26,739 bases of DNA, taken from NCBI GenBank assembly GCA_946886245.1, contig CAMPIF010000005.1:1-26739 (forward strand), given 5' to 3'. The DNA is from Ectopseudomonas composti. GTDB taxonomy: Bacteria > Pseudomonadota > Gammaproteobacteria > Pseudomonadales > Pseudomonadaceae. Below are positions 8,595 through 16,960 of the stretch, piece by piece. Both the position numbers and the translations under genes were made by a program. Positions within the stretch are counted from its first letter, which is position 1. Each line of letters begins with the position of its first letter. Below the pieces are notes generated by a model, which did no database searches, was not told the origin of the DNA, and saw only the letters and a program-made list of their open reading frames with translations.

Positions 8595-8634
8595 CGACCT
8601 GTTCATAGGAGGCCCTCACCAGCCTCAACCTTCA

Positions 8635-8662
8635 GGGATGGCTTTGGCCATCCCTTTTTTTT
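8635..8662 (+). terminator. Strong Rho-independent terminator of the aspA unit
   Basis: GGGATGGC (8635-8642) pairs perfectly with GCCATCCC (8647-8654) around loop TTTG, followed by eight T (8655-8662). Classic form, 40 bases after the small ORF. Confidence 0.93.
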
Positions 8663-8706
8663 GCCTGCCATTCAATTGGGGGTTGCGCACCGTCTGTTGG
8701 CCTGGC

Positions 8707-10173
8707 TTACAGCTTCCACGCCCGTCGCAGCGTCTGCACCGCCTCGACGATCTGCGCCTCCGGCACCGCAGCAAAACCCAGCACCAGTCCGGCGCGGGCG
8801 TCCTCGGCCGTCTCGCTGCCCGGCAGCCAGTAATCGCTCAGAGGGTTCATCTCGATGCCGGTTGCACGCGCAGCGCCGATCAGCTCGCGTTCACGCGTGA
8901 GGCTCTGGACCTTGATGCACAGGTGCAGGCCGGCGTCCACGGCCGGTAAAGAAGCACACCCGGGAATTGCCTGCGGCCAGGCCTCGATCAGGGCGTCGCG
9001 TCGGCTGCGGGCAGCCTGACGCATGCGCCGCACATGGCGCTGGAAGTGCCCGGCAGCGATGAACTCGGCCATCACCGCCTGGGTGCCGACCTCCAGATGG
9101 CGCATCTCCAGCGCCTGGCGCCGGGCGAAGCTCTCGGCCAGCGCGGGCGGCAGCAGCAGATAGCCCAGGCGCAGCGCCGGAAAGGCGAGCTTGCCGAAGG
9201 TGCCGATGTAGATCACTCGCTGCTGCTCGTCCAGCGCTGCCAGTGGCGCAAGTGGCGTGCCGCTGTAGCGGTACTCGCCGTCGTAGTCATCCTCGATGAT
9301 CCAGCCATTCACGCGCTTGGCCCACTCCAGCAATGCCAGGCGTCGCGGCAGCGACAGGGTCACGCCGCTGGGGTACTGGTGCGCGGGTGTGACATAGGTC
9401 AGGCGGCAATCATTCAGGCGCTGCAGGGCGGCGACGTCCAGGCCTTCGCCGTCCACCGGCACGCCACACAGTTGTGCGCCGGCTACGGCGAAGGTGTGGC
9501 CCGCCGCGCGGTAGCCGGGGTTTTCGATTGCCACACGGTCGCCCGGTTGAATCAGCAGTTGAGCGCAGAGGCTGATGGCCTGCTGCGAGCCGCAGGTGAT
9601 CAGTACCTGCTGCGCCTCGCAGCTCAGGCCGCGACTGTTGCGCAGGTAGGCGGCGATCAGCTCGCGCAACTGCATGTCACCGGCCGGATCGCCGTAGCCC
9701 AGCCGTGCTGGCGAGGGTTTGCGCCAGAAGCGTGCCTGCAGGCGTGCCCAGGTCTCGAAGGGGAACAGGTCGAAGGCCGGTATACCGATGCGAAAGGCGC
9801 GCGGTGAGCCCTCGGTGGGTATCGCCAGGTGGTGGTCGTGTAACAGCTGCAATGCCGGGCTGGCCATTGCTGGGGAGGCGGCTGCTACGGCGGCAGGGCG
9901 ACTGTGCGGCAGTTCGGCGACGTAGGTGCCATCGCCAACCCGCCCGGCTACGTATCCCTCGGCATACAACTGGTCCAGCGCGCGGGTCACGGTATTGCGC
10001 GAGATGCCGAGCAGCGCGGCCAGCTCACGGCTGGCTGGCAGGCGTGTGCCACCGGCCAGGCGCCCATCGAGGATGCGCTCGCGCAAGGCCTGGTAGAGCT
10101 GGCGCGCCAGGCCCTGGCCGGGCTGCAGGTGAATGCCGGAAAGATCGAACGGCAAGGCGGGCGAGCGATGCAT
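8707..10173 (-). CDS. MocR-type transcriptional regulator (GntR HTH fused to PLP aminotransferase domain)
   Basis: Fusion regulator of 488 residues. An N-terminal GntR winged helix (about 15-85; ASRELAALLGISRNTVTRAL) joins a fold-type I aminotransferase-like domain (about 115-488). The PLP region is visible: YVTPAHQYPSG, the aspartate-rich IIEDDYDGEYRY, and the Schiff-base lysine K328 in GTFGKLAFPALRLGY. The start is ATG at 10173; a TTG two codons earlier is possible, and neither has a strong ribosome site. The gene is divergent from a PaiB-like gene followed by two acetyltransferase genes, which are its probable targets. MocR proteins usually sense PLP bound with an amine or amino acid, fitting a nitrogen-related role; the ligand is unknown. 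A similar neighbourhood exists in P. aeruginosa (PA5431-PA5433). Confidence 0.93.
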   Translation of the reverse strand: MHRSPALPFDLSGIHLQPGQGLARQLYQALRERILDGRLAGGTRLPASRELAALLGISRNTVTRALDQLYAEGYVAGRVGDGTYVAELPHSRPAAVAAASPAMASPALQLLHDHHLAIPTEGSPRAFRIGIPAFDLFPFETWARLQARFWRKPSPARLGYGDPAGDMQLRELIAAYLRNSRGLSCEAQQVLITCGSQQAISLCAQLLIQPGDRVAIENPGYRAAGHTFAVAGAQLCGVPVDGEGLDVAALQRLNDCRLTYVTPAHQYPSGVTLSLPRRLALLEWAKRVNGWIIEDDYDGEYRYSGTPLAPLAALDEQQRVIYIGTFGKLAFPALRLGYLLLPPALAESFARRQALEMRHLEVGTQAVMAEFIAAGHFQRHVRRMRQAARSRRDALIEAWPQAIPGCASLPAVDAGLHLCIKVQSLTRERELIGAARATGIEMNPLSDYWLPGSETAEDARAGLVLGFAAVPEAQIVEAVQTLRRAWKL

Positions 10174-10177
10174 GATC

Positions 10178-10213
10178 AATGGATTGGCTCTATGAAAGTC
10201 ATCAGGAATGGAT
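10178..10213. promoter_or_regulatory. Direct repeat AATGGAT in the mocR-paiB divergent region
   Basis: AATGGAT occurs at 10178-10184 and 10207-10213 in the 97-base space between divergent starts. MocR regulators often bind direct repeats in such regions. A possible -10 for the rightward unit is TATCCT at 10229-10234, without a clear -35. Weak evidence; recorded as a candidate operator. Confidence 0.3.
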
Positions 10214-10270
10214 CTTACGTCAGGCCAATATCCTGCCTAGGATGGCCCCATCACGCCAGGAGAAACCGCC

Positions 10271-10903
10271 ATGTACTGCCCCGCCGCCTTCCGTCAGGAC
10301 GACCTGGCCACCTTGCATGCGCAGATTCAGGCCAGCGGCCTGGCCATTGTGACCAGCACCGGCGAGCAGGGCCTGCAGGCCAGTCACCTGCCGCTGCTGC
10401 TCGAGCCTGGTGAGGGTGAGTTCGGCACCCTCTATGGCCACTTCGCCCGGGCCAATCCGCACTGGCGCGACCTGGCCAGCGGCGCCGAGGCGCTGGCGGT
10501 GTTCAGCGGGCCGGACGCCTACGTGCATCCTGGCTGGTACCCGGCCAAGGCCGAGCACGGCAAGGTGGTGCCGACCTGGAACTACATCGCCGTGCATGCC
10601 TGGGGGCGGGCCGAGGTGTTCGATGAGCCTGAGCGCCTGTTGCAACTGGTCAGCCGCCTCAGCGACCGCCATGAGCAGACCCGAGCGCAGCCCTGGTCGG
10701 TCAGCGATGCGCCGCGCGAATACATCGACGCCATGCTGCGCGCCATTGTCGGTTTTGCCCTGCCGATTCGCAGGCTAGAGGGTAAATGGAAGCTCGGCCA
10801 GAACCGTTCCGAGGCAGACCAGGCCGGTGTCCGTGCCGGCCTGACGACGTCAACCGCGCCGCGCGACCATGAACTGGTGGCGCGAATGAATTTAACCGAC
10901 TGA
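10271..10903 (+). CDS. PaiB-like FMN-binding protein
   Basis: Protein of 210 residues in the PaiB family (putative FMN-binding, split-barrel fold). Family features are the HFARANPHW stretch at 57-65, PTWNY at 101-105 within VVPTWNYIAVHAWG, and the C-terminal GKWKLGQNRS at 171-180. Bacillus subtilis PaiB is genetically linked to the polyamine acetyltransferase PaiA; here too the gene is followed by acetyltransferase genes. The biochemical role of the family is poorly defined. AGGAG at 10258-10262 lies 8 bases before the ATG. It heads a likely three-gene operon divergent from the MocR regulator. Confidence 0.9.
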   Translation: MYCPAAFRQDDLATLHAQIQASGLAIVTSTGEQGLQASHLPLLLEPGEGEFGTLYGHFARANPHWRDLASGAEALAVFSGPDAYVHPGWYPAKAEHGKVVPTWNYIAVHAWGRAEVFDEPERLLQLVSRLSDRHEQTRAQPWSVSDAPREYIDAMLRAIVGFALPIRRLEGKWKLGQNRSEADQAGVRAGLTTSTAPRDHELVARMNLTD

Positions 10904-10922
10904 CCATCAAAGGAATGCCCTC

Positions 10923-11363
10923 ATGCTCGACATCCGCCCTGTCGCCGTTGCCGATCACAGCGCCTGGCTGCCGCTCTGGCAGGCGTACCAGCGCTTCTAC
11001 CAGGCCGAGATTGCGGCTGAGACCAGCGCCCTCACCTGGCAGCGCTTTCTCGACCCGGCCGAGCCGATGCACGCCGCCCTGGCCTGGCAGGACGGCGAGG
11101 CGGTCGGTCTGGTGCATTTCATTTATCACCGCAGTTGCTGGACGTGTGGTGACTACTGCTACCTGCAGGACCTGTTCGTCGCCGAGCACATTCGCGGTGG
11201 CGGCATCGGCCGCGCGCTGATCGAGCAAGTCTACGCCGAGGCCCGTGCCGCCGGTGCCAGCCGCGTGCACTGGCTGACCCAGGAAAACAATTACCAGGGG
11301 CGTATGCTCTACGACCGAATCGGCGACCGCTCCGGTTTCATCCAGTACAGGAAACTCTTCTGA
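10923..11363 (+). CDS. GNAT N-acetyltransferase, Hpa2-like (copy 1)
   Basis: Acetyl-CoA-dependent N-acetyltransferase of 146 residues. The acetyl-CoA loop is visible as RGGGIGRALIE near 89-99, preceded by the beta-strand LQDLFVAE. The W..LW..YQRFY N-terminus, the WQRFLD block and the C-terminal NN.QGRMLYDRIG resemble yeast Hpa2, an enzyme reported to acetylate histone tails and polyamines. Start ATG 10923 has AAAGGA 8 bases before it. It follows the PaiB-like gene by 19 bases and overlaps the next acetyltransferase by one base (TGATG), so the three are co-transcribed. A paralog lies at 16961-17404. Substrate is not established; polyamine or small amine is a reasoned guess. Confidence 0.9.
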   Translation: MLDIRPVAVADHSAWLPLWQAYQRFYQAEIAAETSALTWQRFLDPAEPMHAALAWQDGEAVGLVHFIYHRSCWTCGDYCYLQDLFVAEHIRGGGIGRALIEQVYAEARAAGASRVHWLTQENNYQGRMLYDRIGDRSGFIQYRKLF

Positions 11364-12034
11364 TGACGCGTGATCTCGCTCATTGGCAACCCCGCCCAAC
11401 ACCTGACCAGCGCACGCTGCAAGGCCGTTTCGTGCGTCTCGAGGCACTCGATGTCGGGCGTCATGGCGATGATCTGTGGCGCGCCTTGCAGGGGCCGGAC
11501 CCGGCGCTTTGGGATTATCTGCCCTACGGCCCCTTCACCGAGCGTGGCGCCTTCGATACCTGGCTGACCGGCAATGCGCAGAGCCGCGATCCGCTGTTCT
11601 ATGCAGTGGTCGACCTGGCCGGCGGTCGCGCTCTGGGGTTGTTCAGCTACCTGCGCATCACCGCGCAGGACGGCAGCATCGAGATCGGTCACGTGGCCTT
11701 CGGCGCGCCGATGCAGCGCACGCCAGGGGCGACCGAAGCCGTCTATCTGCTGGCGCGACATGCTTTCGACGACCTTGGCTATCGCCGCCTCGAATGGAAG
11801 TGCGACGCGGCCAATGCCCGCTCGCTGCGCGCCGCCGAGCGCTTCGGTTTCACCCAGGAAGGGCTGTTTCGTCAGCACATGGTGCGCAAGGGCAGGAATC
11901 GCGACACGGCGTGGTTCTCCATCATCGATGGAGAATGGCTGACCTGCCGCGAGGCATTCGAGCGCTGGCTGGCTGTGGACAATTTCGATGATCGGGGTCA
12001 GCAGAAGCAGCGCCTGGAGGCGCTGCGCGAGTGA
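11363..12034 (+). CDS. GNAT acetyltransferase, RimJ/RimL-like
   Basis: Acetyltransferase of 223 residues of the acetyltransf_3 (RimJ/RimL, ribosomal-protein serine acetyltransferase-like) type. Conserved points are LQGRFVRLEAL at the start, EIGHVAFGAP in the core strand, and the C-terminal RRLEWKCDAANARSLRAAERFGF, which binds acetyl-CoA and packs the last strand. It starts within the stop codon of the preceding acetyltransferase, indicating translational coupling. Family members act on protein N-termini, amines or small molecules; the substrate here is not evident. Confidence 0.9.
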   Translation: MTRDLAHWQPRPTPDQRTLQGRFVRLEALDVGRHGDDLWRALQGPDPALWDYLPYGPFTERGAFDTWLTGNAQSRDPLFYAVVDLAGGRALGLFSYLRITAQDGSIEIGHVAFGAPMQRTPGATEAVYLLARHAFDDLGYRRLEWKCDAANARSLRAAERFGFTQEGLFRQHMVRKGRNRDTAWFSIIDGEWLTCREAFERWLAVDNFDDRGQQKQRLEALRE

Positions 12035-12062
12035 TTCGAGGTTATGACGGTTCGGTTGTCTG

Positions 12063-12080
12063 CCTGAGTTGGCTCTCAGG
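12063..12080. terminator. Weak hairpin between convergent genes
   Basis: CCTGAG (12063-12068) and CTCAGG (12075-12080) form a 6-base stem with loop TTGGCT, followed by TTT. It lies between the acetyltransferase gene and the convergent lipoprotein gene and may serve as a modest terminator. Confidence 0.35.
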
Positions 12081-12123
12081 TTTCGCTCCGGCAGCGCCTT
12101 TGCCCAGTAACTGATGAAAAGAA

Positions 12124-13167
12124 TCAGTTCTTCCAGCAGTCGGCAAAGCGTTCGCACACGGCATAGCGTTTGTCCAGGTCGGCCATGCGTGTCAGATGAT
12201 TGCTGAGGTTTTCCCTCAGCACCTGGCTACTCGCCGTGCGGTAGTACCGCAGCATTCGGATCTTTACCGTGAGCACTCGGTTTTTATCTGTGGACGCGCT
12301 GTTGGGGACCAGTTTGCTCAGTTCGGCCGTGTCCAGTTGCCTGAGGTATTTGCGGTATTCGTCTTCGTAGCGCTTGAGCGTTCTCTGATTGCTAGTCGAG
12401 AGTTCCTGCGCGGCGATGTCAATGTTCTGCTGGTATTCTTTCCAGTACTCCTTTGGCAAGGTAAAACCCATGCGTCGGGTACGCTCGTCGATCCGCTTTT
12501 CGAAGCTCTCGTCAAGCAGTGCCCTGTCCAACTGCGGTTGCTCGGCTTGCATGGATTCCGTGAGGCTCTCGGCAATGATCTGCTCGATCATGCTCACACG
12601 CTCTTGCGTATCGGGCTGCGCTACAGGTGCTTTGGGAAATAGGGCATTGCTACCAGCGCATGCAGGTAGGCCATTGTTGAGCAACGGTACTGGTGAGCGC
12701 GATACCTGATCGCCGACCTGGTGCAGACGGTTGAGCAGCGCGCGACACATTTTGCCTGAATAGTCGAAGGTCAGTTCGTACTCAGCTCCGCTCTGTGGCG
12801 TGTAGCTGAACATGCTCCCACAAACGCTGCTCCTGCCTTGAGTGTTCACCTGTAGCACGACTTCACTGTCCGGTTTCAGGCGAATTTCCAGATATGCCTT
12901 GGCGTCGGGAGGCGCTGCGATGGACATGTCTGCCCGGCGTGAGGTGTTGGCTATGAACAGATTATTGAGTATGCCCGTAGTGCGCCCTCCACAGTGCTGC
13001 GCGTCGAACACCGCGAGTGTGGCGCTGTCCAGACCGCTTATGAAACGCAACTTCGCCGCATCGGTTTCGGCGGCGTCCGGGTACGAGCCATGAATACTGC
13101 ATCCACTCAGCAAGAGCGTGAGCGTGGCTGTAGCAATGGGCGCGCGAAGGGTGGGTAGATCGGGCAT
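12124..13167 (-). CDS. Lipoprotein of unknown function
   Basis: Protein of 347 residues with a lipoprotein signal peptide: hydrophobic stretch then LLSGC, lipidated cysteine C23. The residues after it (SIHG) lack an aspartate at +2, so outer-membrane sorting is expected. The first half looks like beta-rich domain sequence with further cysteines (QHCGG, SSVCG, KMCRA). The second half (about 190-347) is strongly charged, helical and probably coiled-coil, ending close to CERFADCWKN. The start at 13167 has AAGGA 10 bases before it. Local base composition is visibly less GC-rich than the neighbours, hinting at separate acquisition. It stands alone between a convergent acetyltransferase gene and a regulator gene. 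I do not recognise it. Confidence 0.85.
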   Translation of the reverse strand: MPDLPTLRAPIATATLTLLLSGCSIHGSYPDAAETDAAKLRFISGLDSATLAVFDAQHCGGRTTGILNNLFIANTSRRADMSIAAPPDAKAYLEIRLKPDSEVVLQVNTQGRSSVCGSMFSYTPQSGAEYELTFDYSGKMCRALLNRLHQVGDQVSRSPVPLLNNGLPACAGSNALFPKAPVAQPDTQERVSMIEQIIAESLTESMQAEQPQLDRALLDESFEKRIDERTRRMGFTLPKEYWKEYQQNIDIAAQELSTSNQRTLKRYEDEYRKYLRQLDTAELSKLVPNSASTDKNRVLTVKIRMLRYYRTASSQVLRENLSNHLTRMADLDKRYAVCERFADCWKN

Positions 13168-13398
13168 GGGCGAATCGTCCTTGATGCTTAAAAGCGTGGG
13201 GTCGCATGCTAATAAAGGTGCGATAGGTCAGTCCAGCGAGTAAGCCCCACGGCCGTCTTTCGCAGGAGTCTCGCTCTGGGGTGATGCTTTGGCAGTCTGC
13301 CGCGCCGTTGTTCGCTGCGCGGCGCCGCACCTGCAGGAGTTGAGTGAGACGTCTTTTTGTGTGCATCCGTACATTCTTCAATGCGCTTGCATTGATCG

Positions 13399-14217
13399 CT
13401 ACTCCATCTCGAACAACCCGTCACGCAGCTGTGCGCCGCCCAGGCGCTGGCGGATATCGTCGTCGATGCGTGGGTCGTCGGGGGCGTAGAGCATCAACTG
13501 GCGATAGGCGTTGACCCGGTTGATCTCGTTGCCCAGGTACTGCCAGACCACGCGGGTGCAGGCCGGCGTGCGGCGGTCGCCGCTGGAAACGCCGGTCTTG
13601 ATGCCGTTGAGGCGGATGATGCGGCTCTTGAAGCTGGGGATCAGGATGGTCTGACTCATCTCGTTGCCGGTGAGCGACTCGTAGTCCACCAGAAACAGGC
13701 GGTCCTGCAGGAACAACGCCGTGCCCAGGTAGCGACAGCGCACCCAGTCCTCGCTGCCGCCGCGCGTGGGTTCCTGGCGCTCCTGGCGTTCCTGGCGCTC
13801 GAACAGGTAGTTGCCGCGCTCCTCGCGCAGGTGCACCAGTGACAGCAGCACGTGCCCCGGCACCGACATGCAGTTGGAGTATTCGAAGTAGTAGCCGCAG
13901 TAGCGCTCCATCGGGCTGGCCTGACGGCGCAGTGGGGCGAACAGGTCCAGCAGCGGGTCGCTGCCATTTTGCTGCTGCGCATCGCCGCTGCGTGCGCCGA
14001 TCAGGCGGGTGAACTGCTCGGCCGGCATGGCCAGCTCGAAGGGTTCGACGCCGAAGAAATCGCAGATGCGCTTGAGGTTGTGCGTGGTCGGCCGGCTTTG
14101 CCCTGCCAGGTAGCGGTTGAACTGCGCGCGGTTGATCGACAGCTTGCGGCACACCTCGGCAATCGAGCGGTAATGGCTGCAAAGCAATTTCAGATTGCTG
14201 CCGAGGGAATCGGACAT
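13399..14217 (-). CDS. XRE-type helix-turn-helix regulator
   Basis: Regulator of 272 residues. The N-terminal HTH spans about 8-62, with recognition-helix region LSINRAQFNRYLAGQSRPT followed by NLKRICDFFGV. The remaining 200 residues form an uncharacterised domain without a recognised enzyme motif, probably effector-binding. A tandem QER triplet repeat (three 9-base units at 13771-13797) interrupts this domain. The gene is divergent from the alanine/glycine symporter gene, and a 9-base-arm inverted repeat lies 14 bases before its start, so autoregulation and control of the symporter are likely. Signal unknown. Confidence 0.85.
   Translation of the reverse strand: MSDSLGSNLKLLCSHYRSIAEVCRKLSINRAQFNRYLAGQSRPTTHNLKRICDFFGVEPFELAMPAEQFTRLIGARSGDAQQQNGSDPLLDLFAPLRRQASPMERYCGYYFEYSNCMSVPGHVLLSLVHLREERGNYLFERQERQERQEPTRGGSEDWVRCRYLGTALFLQDRLFLVDYESLTGNEMSQTILIPSFKSRIIRLNGIKTGVSSGDRRTPACTRVVWQYLGNEINRVNAYRQLMLYAPDDPRIDDDIRQRLGGAQLRDGLFEME
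13771..13797. repeat. Three tandem 9-bp units inside the XRE regulator gene
   Basis: TTCCTGGCG, CTCCTGGCG and TTCCTGGCG follow directly and encode three QER triplets on the minus strand. Because the unit is 9 bases, copy-number change keeps the reading frame and would only lengthen or shorten a charged linker. Confidence 0.8.
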
Positions 14218-14230
14218 ATGGCCGCTCCAG

Positions 14231-14270
14231 CTGATGCGAATGACGCGATTCTAGCATCAACTCGCATCAG
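14231..14270. promoter_or_regulatory. Candidate operator of the XRE regulator
   Basis: CTGATGCGA at 14231-14239 and TCGCATCAG at 14262-14270 are perfect 9-base inverted copies, 22 bases apart. A third GCATCA at 14254-14259 lies between them. The array sits 14 bases before the regulator start and about 107 before the divergent symporter start. It is a strong positional candidate for autoregulation; binding is inferred. Confidence 0.55.
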
Positions 14271-14376
14271 TTAGCCGCGACCTGCGAAATTGTCCCGCGC
14301 GGCGCCTTCACCAAAGATTGCGCCACCCGCCAGGCGCGGCGCATTCCCATTCAGAACAACAAGAGAGAAAGCCTCC

Positions 14377-15816
14377 ATGCTCGATCTTCTCAATGACCTC
14401 ATCTGGAGCAAGCTGCTGATCGTGATGCTGATCGGTCTCGGCCTGTTCTTCACTATCGCCTCACGCTTCGTCCAGTTCCGCTACTTCGGCAGCATGTTCC
14501 GCATTTTCAGCGAGGCCTTCCAGCGTCAGCCGGGCCAGCTCAGCTCGTTCCAGGCCCTGATGCTGTCGGTTGCCGGTCGCGTGGGCGCCGGCAACATCGC
14601 CGGCGTATCGGTGGCGATCATGCTCGGCGGTCCGGGCGCCATCTTCTGGATGTGGGTCGTGGCCCTGGTCGGCATGGCCACCAGCTACTTCGAGTGCTCG
14701 CTGGCGCAGCTGTACAAGCGCCGCGAGGCCGATGGCGGCTACCGTGGTGGCCCGGCTTTCTACATCCAGCACGGCCTTGGCCAGCGCTGGCTGGGTATCG
14801 TCGTGTCGATCCTGCTGCTGGTGACCTTCGGCTTCGGCTTCAACGCCGTGCAGTCCTACACCGTCGCCAGCTCGCTGCACGACACCTTCGGCGTTCCGAC
14901 CCTGGCCAGCGGTATCGCCCTGACCGTGGTGATCGGTCTGATCATCTTCGGTGGCATCAAGCGCATCGCCAAGTTTGCCGACGTGCTGGTGCCGGTCATG
15001 GCGTTCTCCTACCTGGCCATGGCACTGCTGGTGATCGGTCTGAACATCGCCGAAGTTCCAGCCACCTTCGCCCTGATCTTCAAGAGCGCCTTCGGCCTAG
15101 AGCCGGCCTTCGCCGGTGGCATCGGCGCGGCCATCATCATGGGCGTCAAGCGCGGCCTGTTCTCCAACGAAGCCGGCCTGGGCAGTGCGCCGAACGTGGC
15201 GGCGGTGGCCGAGGTCAAGCACCCGGCCGCGCAGGGCATCGTGCAGTCGCTCAGTGTGTTCATCGACACCCTGATCCTGTGCAGCTGCACGGCGATGATC
15301 ATTCTGCTGTCCGGCGTGTATCAGCCGGGCATGGAGCAGGCCGGTGTGGTGTTGACCCAGAGTGCCGTCGCAGCCGTGGTCGGTGAGTGGGGCCGGGTGT
15401 TCGTCAGCCTGGCGCTGCTGCTGTTCGTCTTCACCACGCTGATCTACAACTATTATCTGGGTGAAAACGCTCTGGGCTTCTTCAGCCAGAAGCGCGGCCC
15501 GGTAATGATCTACCGCGTGCTGGTGGTTGGCCTGGTGCTGTGGGGCTCGGTGCAGGATCTGGGCACCGTGTTCGCTTTTGCCGACGTGACCATGGGCCTG
15601 CTGGCGATCTGCAACCTCATCGCCCTGGCGTTGCTGTTCAAGGTGGGCCTGCGCCTGATGCGCGACTACGATAGCCAGATCAAGGCAGGTGTCGAATCGC
15701 CGGTGCTCGACGCCAAGCAGTTCGCTGATCTGGACCTCGACCCTGCCGTCTGGGCTGGTCAGCCAGGCAAAACCGCCGACCAGGCGGAAATCGGTGATCG
15801 CGTCTACCAGCGTTGA
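14377..15816 (+). CDS. Alanine/glycine:cation symporter (AGCS family)
   Basis: Inner-membrane sodium- or proton-coupled amino-acid importer of 479 residues with about ten hydrophobic helices. AGCS hallmarks are GRVGAGNIAGVSVAIMLGGP in the early loop and FSNEAGLGSAPN in the middle, where ligand and cation binding occur. The start at 14377 is preferred over one 29 codons upstream because AAGAGAG at 14361-14367 precedes it and the protein then begins like family members. It is divergent from an XRE regulator and ends in a good terminator. L-alanine or glycine is the usual substrate of the family; the exact one here is not determined. Confidence 0.93.
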   Translation: MLDLLNDLIWSKLLIVMLIGLGLFFTIASRFVQFRYFGSMFRIFSEAFQRQPGQLSSFQALMLSVAGRVGAGNIAGVSVAIMLGGPGAIFWMWVVALVGMATSYFECSLAQLYKRREADGGYRGGPAFYIQHGLGQRWLGIVVSILLLVTFGFGFNAVQSYTVASSLHDTFGVPTLASGIALTVVIGLIIFGGIKRIAKFADVLVPVMAFSYLAMALLVIGLNIAEVPATFALIFKSAFGLEPAFAGGIGAAIIMGVKRGLFSNEAGLGSAPNVAAVAEVKHPAAQGIVQSLSVFIDTLILCSCTAMIILLSGVYQPGMEQAGVVLTQSAVAAVVGEWGRVFVSLALLLFVFTTLIYNYYLGENALGFFSQKRGPVMIYRVLVVGLVLWGSVQDLGTVFAFADVTMGLLAICNLIALALLFKVGLRLMRDYDSQIKAGVESPVLDAKQFADLDLDPAVWAGQPGKTADQAEIGDRVYQR

Positions 15817-15835
15817 TCTGACTCAGATGGAAGAA

Positions 15836-15858
15836 GGGGGCGAGGCCCCCTTTTTCTT
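15836..15858 (+). terminator. Rho-independent terminator of the symporter gene
   Basis: GGGGGC (15836-15841) and GCCCCC (15845-15850) form a perfect stem with loop GAG, followed by TTTTTCTT. It lies 20 bases after the stop codon and separates the symporter from the asparaginase gene. Confidence 0.93.
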
Positions 15859-15943
15859 GCCTGACACCTTTGGCAGCCATTGTTCGGGCAGTCGTAAGCG
15901 ACGCAGCGAATGCGCGCAGGCCCGTGATTTGTGAGGAGAGTCC

Positions 15944-16933
15944 ATGGCGACCCCAGAAAAACTCCTGGTGCTGTACACCGGCGGCACCATCGGCATGCAG
16001 ATGAGCGCAGACGGCCTGGCGCCGGCCTCGGGTTTCGAGGCGCGCATGCGCACGCAACAAGCCAGCGAGAACGGCAGCGAGCTGCCGCAATGGACCTTTC
16101 GCGAGCTGCTGCCGCTGATCGACAGCGCCAACATGAACACCGGCCACTGGCTGGCGCTGCGCGATGAAATCGTCACGGCGGTGCAGACCGACGGCCACGA
16201 CGCCGTGCTGGTGCTGCACGGCACCGACACCCTGGCCTACAGCGCCGCCGCGCTGAGTTTCCTGCTGCTGGGTCTCGAGGCGCCGGTGGTGCTCACCGGC
16301 GCCATGCAGCCGGCCGGTGTGGCCGGTGGCGATGCCTGGCCCAATCTGTTCGGCGCCATGCGCGCCTTGTATCGCGGCGTGAAGCCGGGCGTGCACCTGT
16401 ACTTCAACGGGCAGCTGCTGCACGGCGCACGCTGCTCGAAGTTGCGCAGCGACGCCTTTGACGCCTTCCAGGTGCTGCCGCGTCAGCGTCAGGCAGAGCG
16501 TGCGAAGGTCGATGCGCGGATTGACTTCCGCCAGCCGCGCCAGACGGTCAATCTTGCCGTGTTGCCGTTGCATCCGGCCGTGCAGGCCGGGCATCTGCAC
16601 GTCCTGCTGGCCAGCGGCGTGCAGGGTCTGCTGTTGGAGTGCTACGGCAGCGGTACCGGCCCGGCCGGCGATGCGCAATTGATGAGCGTGCTGCGTGAGG
16701 CGCATCAGCGCGGCGTGGTGCTGGCGGCAATCAGCCAGTGTCCGCAGGGCCATGTGCAGTTCGGTGTGTATGCGGCCGGCAGCCGTCTGGCCGAGGTCGG
16801 TCTGGTGTCCTGTGGCGGCATGACCCGCGAGGCCGCACTGGGCAAGCTGTTCGCCTTGCTCGGCGCCGGTCTGCCGCAAGCCGAGGTCGAGCACTGGCTG
16901 GCGCGCGATCTCTGTGGTGAGATGAGCGACTGA
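15944..16933 (+). CDS. ansA: L-asparaginase, type I (cytoplasmic)
   Basis: Amidohydrolase of 329 residues converting L-asparagine to aspartate and ammonia. The nucleophile motif YTGGTIGMQ carries T15, and the second catalytic motif HGTDTL carries T94 and D95. No signal peptide is present, and YTGGTIGMQ is characteristic of the cytoplasmic AnsA type. Start ATG 15944 has GAGGAGAG just before it. It is followed after 27 bases by an Hpa2-like acetyltransferase gene in the same direction, so the two are probably co-transcribed. Its product, aspartate, is the substrate of the aspartase encoded earlier in the window. Confidence 0.93.
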   Translation: MATPEKLLVLYTGGTIGMQMSADGLAPASGFEARMRTQQASENGSELPQWTFRELLPLIDSANMNTGHWLALRDEIVTAVQTDGHDAVLVLHGTDTLAYSAAALSFLLLGLEAPVVLTGAMQPAGVAGGDAWPNLFGAMRALYRGVKPGVHLYFNGQLLHGARCSKLRSDAFDAFQVLPRQRQAERAKVDARIDFRQPRQTVNLAVLPLHPAVQAGHLHVLLASGVQGLLLECYGSGTGPAGDAQLMSVLREAHQRGVVLAAISQCPQGHVQFGVYAAGSRLAEVGLVSCGGMTREAALGKLFALLGAGLPQAEVEHWLARDLCGEMSD

Positions 16934-16960
16934 TCCACCTGCCCAAACAGAGGAAGGACG

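Noticed and set aside
12962..13424. Minus-strand frames of 71 and 139 codons between the XRE regulator and the lipoprotein gene
   Set aside because: Arginine/histidine-rich with no ribosome site or recognisable motif; the region is better read as the promoter side of the lipoprotein gene.
15868..15890. TGGCAG...TTG sequence resembling a sigma-54 promoter before asparaginase
   Set aside because: The GG and GC elements are not 10 bases apart; the -12 GC is missing.
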